NCBI GenBank assembly: GCA_024638585.1
Contig: JAHEKA010000002.1
Location: forward strand, 1 to 23,905
Reading direction: 5' to 3'
Length of the DNA: 23,905 nt
DNA from: Rhodospirillales bacterium
GTDB taxonomy: Bacteria; Pseudomonadota; Alphaproteobacteria; SMXQ01
The notes under the pieces: generated by a model
What the model was told of the DNA's origin: nothing
Databases searched by the model: none
What the model saw: the letters and a program-made list of their open reading frames with translations, nothing else
Translations under genes and position numbers: made by a program
In this document: positions 15,678-22,085 of the stretch, one piece after another
Position numbering within the stretch: the stretch's first letter is position 1
How the letters are laid out: every line of letters begins with the position of its first letter

Positions 15678-16413
15678 TGCATGCGGCGATCAGGAATTCG
15701 ATATTGCCCTCGGGCCCGCGAATGGGGCTTTCGGTCACGCCCAGGACGTGCCAGCCCATCTCATCCCCCAGCCAGGCGCGGATGCGGGTTTTGACCTCTT
15801 CATGGAGGGCCGGGTCGCGCACCACGCCACCCTTGCCCACCCGTCCCTTGCCGACCTCGAACTGCGGCTTGATAAGGGCGATCAAATGGGCGCTGGGCCG
15901 GGCCAGGGCGAGGCCCGGGGGAAGGACGAGCTCAAGGCCGATGAAGCTCGCGTCGCAGACCACCAGATCGATCGCCTGGGGCACCTGATCCTCGGTGAGG
16001 TAGCGCGCATTCACGCCTTCCAGCACGGTGACGCGCGCATCCTGGCGCAGCTTCCAGGCCAGCTGGCCGCGGCCCACGTCGACGGCAAAGACCCGCGCCG
16101 CGCCCCGCGCGAGCAGCACGTCGGTAAACCCGCCGGTCGACGCACCGATATCCAGCGCCACACAGCCTTCGGCGGAGATCTGAAAATGGGACAACCCGTG
16201 GGCCAGCTTCAGCCCGCCGCGCGAAACCCAGGGATGGGCGGGTCCCCGGACCTCGATCGGCTGATCGGGAGCGACGCGGTGACCGGGTTTGTCGAGACGC
16301 AAGGTGCCGGAAAAGACCTTACCCGCCATCACCAGGGCCTGTGCCTGGGAGCGGCTTTCGGCGAGGCCCCGGTCCACCAGGGCCTGGTCCAAGCGCGGAC
16401 GGTCCGCGTTCAT
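15646..16413 (-). CDS. tlyA: TlyA-family rRNA (cytidine-2'-O)-methyltransferase
   Basis: This 255-residue protein has an N-terminal S4 RNA-binding domain (about 6-65, RLDQALVDRGLAESRSQAQALV) and a C-terminal FtsJ-like Rossmann methyltransferase. The SAM loop is ALDIGASTGGF (86-96). The K-D-K-E catalytic tetrad of 2'-O-methyltransferases can be traced as Lys69 (RGGLKL), Asp154 (VCDASFIGL), Lys182 (LIKPQFE) and Glu239 (NIEFLI). Mycobacterial TlyA methylates 16S and 23S rRNA. Many homologues are annotated as hemolysins, but the sequence supports RNA methylation. The start overlaps the ispA stop as ATGA, and the last 32 bases overlap the next methyltransferase. The two methyltransferases would thus be made together. 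Confidence 0.92.
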   Translation of the reverse strand: MNADRPRLDQALVDRGLAESRSQAQALVMAGKVFSGTLRLDKPGHRVAPDQPIEVRGPAHPWVSRGGLKLAHGLSHFQISAEGCVALDIGASTGGFTDVLLARGAARVFAVDVGRGQLAWKLRQDARVTVLEGVNARYLTEDQVPQAIDLVVCDASFIGLELVLPPGLALARPSAHLIALIKPQFEVGKGRVGKGGVVRDPALHEEVKTRIRAWLGDEMGWHVLGVTESPIRGPEGNIEFLIAACNERAGAGGGG

Positions 16414-17324
16414 GCGGTCCGCGCCACCGCATAATCGGCGACCTCGCTCAGGAGCCGCGCGCGCGGGCCGAAGGGCTCGAGATGGGCCGCCGCTTGACGC
16501 GCAAGCAATTGCGCCTGGTCCCGAGCGCCTTCCGTGCCCAGGATGCCGACGAAGGTCGCCTTGCCCCGGGCGGCGTCCTTGCCAACGGCCTTGCCGACAT
16601 GATCGGCCTCGCCCACCGCATCGAGGAGATCGTCGGCGATCTGAAAAGCCAGCCCCAGGTCATGGGCGTAGGCGCCGAGCGCCCGCAGCGCCCTGGCGTC
16701 CACCCGACCCAGAACACCCCCGGCAACGCAGCAGAATTCGATCAGCGCCCCGGTCTTGAGCCGCTCCAGGCGGGCGACCTCGCCGATCTCGAGAGCGAGG
16801 CCTTCCGCCGCCAAATCGATCATCTGCCCGCCCACCATGCCTTGGGGGCCCGCGGCTTTGGCCAGCCGGGCCACCAGTTCCGCCCGCACCGCGGCATCCG
16901 GATGGGTCCGGGCGTCGGCCAGCACTTCGAAGGCGAGCGGCACCATGGCGTCACCGGCCAGGACCGCCGTGGATTCCCCGAATTTGACATGACAGGACGG
17001 CTTTCCCCGGCGAATAGGATCATCATCCATGCACGGCAGATCGTCATGGATCAGGGAATAGGCGTGGACCAGTTCCACCGCCGCACCGACCCGCAGGGAG
17101 ACATTGTCGGGAACCTCGAACAGACGGGCCGTGGACACCACCAGGAACGGGCGCAACCGCTTGCCGCCGCCCAGGGTCGCATACCGCATCGCCTCGAAGA
17201 GTGTGGCCTCGGGACCCTCACCATCGGGCTGCGGCAGGATCGCCGTGAGTGTGCGTTCGACCTCACCGGCCACCTGAGCCAGGGCTTCGCTTAATTCCAG
17301 GGGTTCGCTGTCCTGTTGGGTCAC
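16410..17324 (-). CDS. ispA: short-chain polyprenyl diphosphate synthase (farnesyl diphosphate synthase)
   Basis: This 304-residue all-helical prenyltransferase condenses isopentenyl diphosphate with allylic diphosphates, giving farnesyl diphosphate for quinones, undecaprenyl carrier and hopanoids. GGGKRLRP (52-59) binds IPP. The first Asp-rich motif HDDLPCMDDD spans 93-102; its two-residue insertion is the bacterial FPP type. The second motif ADDLLD spans 230-235. The start is GTG at 17322-17324, 21 bases after the xseB stop, with only a weak ribosome site, consistent with coupling. The stop overlaps the tlyA start as ATGA. dxs, usually the next gene, is absent. Geranylgeranyl synthase is a less likely alternative. 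Confidence 0.94.
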   Translation of the reverse strand: MTQQDSEPLELSEALAQVAGEVERTLTAILPQPDGEGPEATLFEAMRYATLGGGKRLRPFLVVSTARLFEVPDNVSLRVGAAVELVHAYSLIHDDLPCMDDDPIRRGKPSCHVKFGESTAVLAGDAMVPLAFEVLADARTHPDAAVRAELVARLAKAAGPQGMVGGQMIDLAAEGLALEIGEVARLERLKTGALIEFCCVAGGVLGRVDARALRALGAYAHDLGLAFQIADDLLDAVGEADHVGKAVGKDAARGKATFVGILGTEGARDQAQLLARQAAAHLEPFGPRARLLSEVADYAVARTA

Positions 17325-17345
17325 GGTGACACTCGGCCTGCCCGG

Positions 17346-17606
17346 CTAACCGATATCCACGGGCTCCGTTCCCTCGGCCCCTTCCGGTCCGAGGGAAATC
17401 TTCTCCACCTTGGACTTGGCCTCGGTGAGTTTTCTCTCGCAATGGGCCTTGAGCTTGGCGCCCCGTTCATAGGCGCCGATCGCCTGGTCCAGCTTGATTG
17501 TGCCGTCTTCGAGTTGGCGCACGATGCCCTCAAGCTCCTCGAGCGCATCCTCGAAGCTCAGCTTGGCGATGTCTTCGTCACTCTTGGCTTGTGCCGCTTT
17601 CGCCAT
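17346..17606 (-). CDS. xseB: exodeoxyribonuclease VII small subunit
   Basis: This 86-residue cytoplasmic protein stabilises XseA in exonuclease VII, which degrades single-stranded DNA to oligonucleotides. The block LSFEDALEELEGIVRQLEDGTIKLDQAIGAYERGAKL and the following CERKL.EAKSKVEKI match XseB along its whole length. The helical hairpin and the Gly between the helices are conserved. The ATG at 17604-17606 follows AGGAGG by about nine bases. The frame is open further upstream, but that part is low-complexity and overlaps the TetR gene. It heads the tight xseB-ispA-tlyA-methyltransferase run; xseA is not in the window. Confidence 0.95.
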   Translation of the reverse strand: MAKAAQAKSDEDIAKLSFEDALEELEGIVRQLEDGTIKLDQAIGAYERGAKLKAHCERKLTEAKSKVEKISLGPEGAEGTEPVDIG

Positions 17607-17725
17607 GGCTGCTGGCGCCCTCCTGTTGCCGGCCGGGCCGCGGCCCGATCCGGTAAATGCTTTTCGCATCAGTTTAGGTGCCGCGCCGGGCTTGGGCAAG
17701 ACGCCCGCAGGCGGCGCCTCGGGAA

Positions 17726-18325
17726 TCATGGTGCGCCGGCCCCGTCCAGAAGAACCCGCCGAGCCACCATTTGCATTGTTTCGACGTAGCGCTTCTGGGA
17801 CCAACCGCATTCCTGGGTGAGCTGCTCCCAATTGCGCACCGACAACATCGTCCACAATATGTCCGTCGCCTGTTTCGGGGCGTATTCCGATGCCAGGGCC
17901 CCGTCCGCCTTCAACGCGCGAACCGCCGCTTCACACCCCTGGCGCACGGCCTGCATCCGATCCGACCACGCCGCGGCCGCCGCGGCATCGGTATCCTTCA
18001 TCGCAAGAAGCGCCTTGGCGATGCCGTGGATCTCGGGAATGTAGTTGCCCCAGGCTTCTATGAAGGCGTCAAGACGCGCCGCACCCGTGGCCGCGCCCCG
18101 ACTGGCAGCGAGGCGGGCGTCAACATCCAGAACCTCGTCGATATAGCGCGTGGTGGCGATCAACAGTTCCGAACGCTTTGGAAAATGCAGATAAACCGCC
18201 TGGCGGCTGATCCCCGCGTCCTTGGCGATATCGGCCATGCGGACGCCCTGGCCGCCGGCCCCTTCCAACAGCTTCCAGGCCGATCGGAGAATGCGCGTGC
18301 GGGTATCCGGAATTGAACTTGACAT
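17726..18325 (-). CDS. TetR-family transcriptional repressor
   Basis: This 199-residue regulator has an N-terminal helix-turn-helix of the TetR type (TRTRILRSAWKLLEGAGGQGVRMADIAKDAGISRQAVYLHFPKRSELL, cited here only as the region of residues 8-55). The C-terminal ligand-binding part is helical with Trp-rich segments (AWGNYIP, DILWTMLSVRNWEQL). I placed the start at the ATG at 18323-18325, which has a GGGA nine bases upstream; the ATG at 18338-18340 is an alternative adding five residues. It diverges from the flavoprotein gene, with a 65-bp gap holding palindromic operator candidates. By family rule it should repress itself and the divergent genes until a small, probably hydrophobic ligand binds. 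Confidence 0.9.
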   Translation of the reverse strand: MSSSIPDTRTRILRSAWKLLEGAGGQGVRMADIAKDAGISRQAVYLHFPKRSELLIATTRYIDEVLDVDARLAASRGAATGAARLDAFIEAWGNYIPEIHGIAKALLAMKDTDAAAAAAWSDRMQAVRQGCEAAVRALKADGALASEYAPKQATDILWTMLSVRNWEQLTQECGWSQKRYVETMQMVARRVLLDGAGAP

Positions 18326-18333
18326 GATGTAAA
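18319..18333. promoter_or_regulatory. candidate TetR operator copy 2 (imperfect palindrome)
   Basis: TTGACATGATGTAAA is a 15-bp palindrome with one mismatch and the same half-site and spacing as the perfect copy at 18360-18374. It overlaps the repressor's start codon, which would allow autoregulation. Confidence 0.45.
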
Positions 18334-18347
18334 GTCCCATATATTTT
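18319..18347 (+). promoter_or_regulatory. candidate promoter of the flavoprotein-DUF1772 unit
   Basis: A perfect -35 TTGACA (18319-18324) lies 17 bp before TATTTT (18342-18347), which matches the -10 consensus at 4/6. Transcription would start near 18354, inside the operator block, so bound repressor would cover the start site. Confidence 0.5.
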
Positions 18348-18353
18348 ACGCCA

Positions 18354-18374
18354 TGTCAATTGACACCGTGTCAA
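18354..18374. promoter_or_regulatory. TetR operator block: two overlapping perfect palindromes
   Basis: TGTCAATTGACA (18354-18365) and TTGACACCGTGTCAA (18360-18374) are both exact inverted repeats and share the central TTGACA half-site. Three half-sites in 21 bp lie between the divergent TetR and flavoprotein genes, directly before the AGGAGG of the latter. Confidence 0.65.
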
Positions 18375-18390
18375 GTCAAAGGAGGTTGAA

Positions 18391-18975
18391 ATGGCAAAGC
18401 GCATTTTCATTTGGGTCGCCCATCCGAAGCCAGGCTCTTTGTGCGAAGGGATTGCAGATGCCTATCAGGCGGGGGCCGGGAGGTCGGATGCCGAAATCCG
18501 CCGGCTGAACCTCAGCGATATGTCCTTCGATTCGGAATTCGAGGGATATGGCGACACCTCACCCGCGCTCGAACCAGATCTCGTGGCGTGGCAGGAGGGC
18601 ATCGCCTGGGCCGACCACCTGTTCTTCGTCCACCCCTATTGGTGGGGCGCGATGCCAACCCGAGCCAAGGCCGTCCTCGACCGCGCGCTCACGCCAGGTT
18701 TCGCCTTCAAGTATCACCAAAAAGGCGTCGCCTGGGACAAGCTGCTCACCGGCAAGACCGCCGATGCAATCATCACTTCGGATACGCCGCCGCTGCTCGA
18801 CACGGTCCTCTACAGGAAACCGGCCCGGCGGGTCATCAAGAACCAGGTCCTGGGATTCTGCGGCATCAAAGCAAGGACCGTCCTCCAGTTCGGACCGGTA
18901 AAGACGGCGCCGGCGAAACGAATCGCGAATTGGCTGGACCGGGCGGAGCGTATGGGTCTCAAAGCCGCCGCCTAG
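18391..18975 (+). CDS. NAD(P)H dehydrogenase (quinone)-like flavoprotein
   Basis: This 194-residue protein has the flavodoxin-like fold 2 of the NQO1/MdaB/KefF group. It probably binds FAD or FMN and reduces quinones or related electrophiles with two electrons, avoiding semiquinones. The first strand and phosphate loop are FIWVAHPKPGSL (6-17). FFVHPYWWGAMPTRAKAVLDRAL (77-99) is the diagnostic block before the isoalloxazine-contacting TPGFAF. GFCGIKARTVLQFGPVK near the C-terminus is also family-typical. It has the best ribosome site in the window, AAAGGAGG six bases before the ATG at 18391. It lies directly downstream of the operator block and 49 bases before the DUF1772 gene, so the two are likely co-induced. 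Confidence 0.88.
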   Translation: MAKRIFIWVAHPKPGSLCEGIADAYQAGAGRSDAEIRRLNLSDMSFDSEFEGYGDTSPALEPDLVAWQEGIAWADHLFFVHPYWWGAMPTRAKAVLDRALTPGFAFKYHQKGVAWDKLLTGKTADAIITSDTPPLLDTVLYRKPARRVIKNQVLGFCGIKARTVLQFGPVKTAPAKRIANWLDRAERMGLKAAA

Positions 18976-19024
18976 CGAATTCCTCCAGATTTTTCAAGAA
19001 GAGCCCTCGGCGCAGGAGAAAGAG

Positions 19025-19519
19025 ATGACAACCCAACTGATGATCTTCCTGTCTTGCTTGGCCGTCATATCGAGCGGGCTGGTGGCAGGTGTGTTCCTGG
19101 CATTCTCCGACTTCGTGATGAGATCCTTCGCCACCGCGACCAAGCCGGGCGGAATCGAAGCCATGCAGGTTATCAACCGCCAAGTCTATCGATCCGTCTT
19201 CCTTGCCCTGCTGATGGGCATGGCGCCCTTCTCGTTTCTGCTGGCCGCCTTGGCATGGGTCTTCGTTCCAGGTCCCGCCGCCGCATGGCTGGGTGGCGGC
19301 AGCGTCCTCTATGGGCTCGGCGTGATTCTTGTCACCCTTGCATGCAATGTGCCGATGAACCTGCGGCTCGATGCAATGGACCGAGACGCCCCTGACAGCC
19401 AAACATACTGGATGGACTATCTGTCGTCCTGGACCCGGTGGAATCACGTTCGGGTCATCGCTTCGACCGGCTCCTCTGTCTGCTTTCTCGCCGGTTCCCT
19501 CGCGCTTGGCCAGGGCTGA
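19025..19519 (+). CDS. DUF1772 (anthrone-oxygenase-like) membrane protein
   Basis: This 164-residue inner-membrane protein has four predicted helices near residues 6-32, 57-80, 88-106 and 147-162. The N-terminal AGVFLAFSDFVMRS and the C-terminal WTRWNHVRVIAS are the conserved family elements. Fungal relatives include anthrone oxygenases that oxidise polyketide anthrones to anthraquinones; bacterial members are mostly uncharacterised. AGGAGA precedes the ATG at 19025. Following a quinone-reductase-like gene under a TetR operator, it could act on a phenolic or quinone compound, but this is inference from family and position. Transcription ends convergent to the deacetylase-like gene. Confidence 0.8.
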   Translation: MTTQLMIFLSCLAVISSGLVAGVFLAFSDFVMRSFATATKPGGIEAMQVINRQVYRSVFLALLMGMAPFSFLLAALAWVFVPGPAAAWLGGGSVLYGLGVILVTLACNVPMNLRLDAMDRDAPDSQTYWMDYLSSWTRWNHVRVIASTGSSVCFLAGSLALGQG

Positions 19520-19588
19520 TCCAAATGTCTTCAAGGCGCGGGCAGAGCCGCAATCGGTCACTATACGAGGCCAAAGCCGCGACCTAGA

Positions 19589-20530
19589 TCAAGGCGCGGC
19601 CAAGGCCGCGAAATGGGCCACCGCCGATGCGGCGAGCGCCCGGAGATCGTAGCCACCCTCCAGGGTCGAGACGATTCGCCCGCCGCAGTGGGTTTCGGCC
19701 AGGGCACGGATTTGTTGTGTGATCCAGGTGTAATCCGGCTCGGTCAGATAGAGCTGCGCCAAAGGATCGGCCGCATGGGCATCGAACCCTGCGGAAATCA
19801 GGATCAGTTCCGGCTTGAAGGAGTCCAGCGCCGGCAAAAGCCGATCCTTCCAGGCGGAACGGAACTCCACGCTACCCGCGCCGCCGGCCAGCGGTGCGTT
19901 GACAATATGGTCATTGTCGTCGGCGCCCGAACCGGTCCCGGGATAGAATGGAAACTGGTGCGAGGACGCAAAGAACAGGTTCGGATCGGTGCGAAAGGCC
20001 GCCTCGGTGCCGTTGCCGTGATGCACATCGAAATCGAGCACCGCGACCCGTTCCAGCCCATGCGCCTTGCGCGCGTGCACCGCACCGATGGCGACGTTGT
20101 TGAACAGGCAGAAGCCCATGGCACGGTCGGGTTCCGCGTGGTGTCCGGGTGGGCGCACCGCACAGAACGCGCGGTCAACGGTGCCGGCGATCACCATGTC
20201 GACCGCCGCGACCAGGGCGCCCGCGGCCCGCAACGCCGCCTCCCCCGATTTCGGGCTCAATCCGGTATCGGGATCGAGATAGGCGTGGCCCGCCTGCGGC
20301 ACTGCCTCGAAGACCCGCTCGACGAGCCTCCCGTCATGGACCAGGGCGAGATCGTCGGATCGCGCCGGGGGGGCCTCGGACCAGGAAGTCTCTGTCGCCC
20401 CCGGTCCCCCGGCCTCGGTCCAGCGCTTTAGGCCATCGACCACGGCCCGGAGCCGGGCCGGTGATTCAGGATGCCCCGTCCCCGGATCGTGATCCCCGCA
20501 AAGCGGATGCGTGAATATCGTCGTGGCCAC
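19589..20530 (-). CDS. histone-deacetylase-family zinc amidohydrolase (class II-like)
   Basis: This 313-residue enzyme of the HDAC/AcuC/AphA superfamily removes acyl groups from lysine or polyamine-type substrates. GHPESPARL (19-27), VRPPGHHAEPDRAMGFCLFNN (125-145; His130-His131 act as acid/base), DFDVHHGNGTE (166-176), SAGFDAHAADPL (246-257) and EGGYDL (291-296; Tyr294) are all intact. Zn ligands are Asp168, His170 and Asp250. The start is GTG at 20528-20530, preceded by GGAGGG at seven bases. The ATG at 20575 would put this site inside the gene and add 15 unconserved residues. Bacterial members usually act on acetylated polyamines or acetylated enzymes, and the substrate here is open. Confidence 0.93.
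   Translation of the reverse strand: MATTIFTHPLCGDHDPGTGHPESPARLRAVVDGLKRWTEAGGPGATETSWSEAPPARSDDLALVHDGRLVERVFEAVPQAGHAYLDPDTGLSPKSGEAALRAAGALVAAVDMVIAGTVDRAFCAVRPPGHHAEPDRAMGFCLFNNVAIGAVHARKAHGLERVAVLDFDVHHGNGTEAAFRTDPNLFFASSHQFPFYPGTGSGADDNDHIVNAPLAGGAGSVEFRSAWKDRLLPALDSFKPELILISAGFDAHAADPLAQLYLTEPDYTWITQQIRALAETHCGGRIVSTLEGGYDLRALAASAVAHFAALAAP
19595..19610. other. GC-rich perfect inverted repeat at the 3' end of the deacetylase gene
   Basis: CGCGGCC and GGCCGCG are separated by AA, at the end of the coding region between convergent genes. The 7-bp arms could form a hairpin in either transcript. No T-run follows, so a terminator role is uncertain. Confidence 0.3.
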
Positions 20531-20858
20531 TGCCTGTCCCTCCAACCCCCTGAAAAGCAAGACTTCCGCCCACATTTGGCCCCAATTTGATGGGACAAGG
20601 CAAGCAGGCCGGTAATCGCCGTTGCCGATTTAAGAAAAAATATTGTTTCCCATAGAGTTAAGACGCCCCCAGCAGGACCGCGTATTGCAATTGACTTAAT
20701 CCGAAATGTGCCGCAAATAGGTTTCAGAGGCAGCGCCAAAGCGACGGTTTTTGGGTCGCCGTCCGTGATAACGAATAACCCGGTCTCCGCGCTGATACGC
20801 GGCCAGCCGGGAAGCGGCGTCCAGGGGACGCTGCCCGGGAGGCAACGAGGAACGGGTT
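20531..20858. other. 328-bp divergent intergenic region between the deacetylase and RND genes
   Basis: No convincing gene is present. The stretch at 20630-20700 is clearly richer in A/T than the rest of the window and should hold both promoters. TTGACT at 20691-20696 is a plausible -35 for the RND unit, but the expected -10 position reads only CAAATA, so I do not call a promoter. A small hairpin lies at 20817-20831. Confidence 0.5.
20817..20831 (+). other. leader hairpin before the RND adaptor gene
   Basis: GCGTCC and GGACGC are perfect complements around a three-base loop, ending 27 bases before the TTG start. It lies in the probable 5' leader and ends 16 bases upstream of the AGGAA ribosome site. 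A role in translation control is possible but not shown. Confidence 0.35.
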
Positions 20859-22085
20859 TTGAAAAAACTGATTTTCTTGTTCGCGGTTCTGACTGCGGCG
20901 GCGCTTGCGATTGGGGTGGCTTACGGCCCCGGCCTGCTGGCGCCGCAAGGCGCCCAGGCCCAGGACGGCGGAAGCTCCACCAAGGCCAAGGACGGTGGCA
21001 CGCCCGCAGCCAAGAGCGGCGGCGAAAAGAAAAAGAAGAAGCGCCGGCGCAGACGCCGGACCTTGGTCCAGGTCGATAAGGTCCGGATCGAGCCCCTGCG
21101 TCAAACCATGGCGGTGATCGGGCGCGTCGTCGCCGTGCGGTCCGGCGTGGTTGCCGCCCGCATCGATGCCCCAGTGGCCGAAATAATGGTCGATGTGGGT
21201 GACCGCGTAAAACAGGGCGCTGTTCTCGCCACCCTGGTCAATGACCGTTTCAAGTGGGACCGGGCTGAGAAAGCGGCGGAGGTCAATCAGGCGCGGGCCA
21301 AGATTTCCACGGCCAAGGCCCGGCTTGCCTTGGCCCGACAGGAACTGAAACGGATTTCCGACCTGAGAACGTCCGCCGCGTACTCGAAGGCCAGGTTCCA
21401 GGACAAACGGCTTGAGGTCACGCGCTACGTCGCGGAATTGGGCGAGGCGCGCGCCGCCCTGGTCCGGGCCCAGGCCAGCCTCAAGATGGCGGAAACCGAG
21501 TTGCGTTATACCGCGATCCGAGCCCCCTATGACGGTGCCATCACCAAGCGCCAGACCGAAACCGGCGCCTTCGTCAAGGAAGGCCAGGCCATGTTCACCA
21601 TGGTGTCCGATCGGGACCTGGAGATCGAGGCAGACGTGCCGTCCCGGCGCATCGCCGGTCTTACCGCCGGAAGCACGGTAACCTTCGAACTGGCCCGCGG
21701 TCGAAAGCTGGAAGCCCGCGTCCGCGCCGTGGTGCCGGAGGAGAACCTGCGCACCCGAACCCGCATGGTCCGCTTCAAGCCCAGTTTCAAGGCGCGGCCG
21801 GAAAACCTCGCCGCCAACCAATCTGCCACCGTGTATGTGCCCGTCGGCAAGGCCCGCAAGGTCCTCTCCATGCACAAGGATGCGCTGGTCAGTTCGCGCG
21901 GTGTGCCGACGGTCTTCGTGGTGGAGGATCGCCGCGCCCATGCCCGCCAAGTCCGCATCGGCGAAGGCCTGGGCGGTCGCTTCGAGGTTCTCGCCGGCCT
22001 CAAGGAGGGGGACCTGGTGGTGATCCGCGGCAATGAGCGCCTGAAGGACCGCAAACGGGTCCGCATCGACGGGGTTTCCAATTGA
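20859..22085 (+). CDS. RND efflux periplasmic adaptor (membrane fusion protein), TTG start
   Basis: This 408-residue adaptor links an inner-membrane RND pump to an outer-membrane channel. A signal peptide (MKKLIFLFAVLTAAALAIGVA, cited as residues 1-34) is probably cleaved after GAQA. Residues 57-67 are five Lys then six Arg. IDAPVAEIMVDVGDRVKQGAVLATL (about 102-126) is the first lipoyl half. A helical hairpin spans about 135-205, and IRAPYDGAITKRQTETGAFVKEGQ is the second lipoyl half. The beta-barrel and membrane-proximal parts follow (EIEADVPSRRIAGL, then KDALVSSRGVPTVFVVEDRRAHARQVRIGEG). The TTG at 20859 has AGGAA eight bases upstream. There is no lipobox cysteine, so it should be soluble or weakly attached. 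It is coupled to the pump gene through a TTGA overlap. Confidence 0.9.
   Translation: MKKLIFLFAVLTAAALAIGVAYGPGLLAPQGAQAQDGGSSTKAKDGGTPAAKSGGEKKKKKRRRRRRTLVQVDKVRIEPLRQTMAVIGRVVAVRSGVVAARIDAPVAEIMVDVGDRVKQGAVLATLVNDRFKWDRAEKAAEVNQARAKISTAKARLALARQELKRISDLRTSAAYSKARFQDKRLEVTRYVAELGEARAALVRAQASLKMAETELRYTAIRAPYDGAITKRQTETGAFVKEGQAMFTMVSDRDLEIEADVPSRRIAGLTAGSTVTFELARGRKLEARVRAVVPEENLRTRTRMVRFKPSFKARPENLAANQSATVYVPVGKARKVLSMHKDALVSSRGVPTVFVVEDRRAHARQVRIGEGLGGRFEVLAGLKEGDLVVIRGNERLKDRKRVRIDGVSN

Noticed and set aside
15565..17294. Two long plus-strand ORFs opposite tlyA and ispA
   Set aside because: Both are antisense to well-defined enzymes with intact catalytic motifs, and both are rich in Gly, Arg, Asp and His as expected of shadow frames.
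17635..17646. GGGCCGCGGCCC palindrome between xseB and the TetR gene
   Set aside because: Such GC-only palindromes are expected by chance at this base composition, and no functional context was seen.
20724..21950. 408-codon minus-strand ORF opposite the RND adaptor
   Set aside because: Its length comes from high GC; the + strand adaptor is clearly real and continues into an overlapping pump gene.
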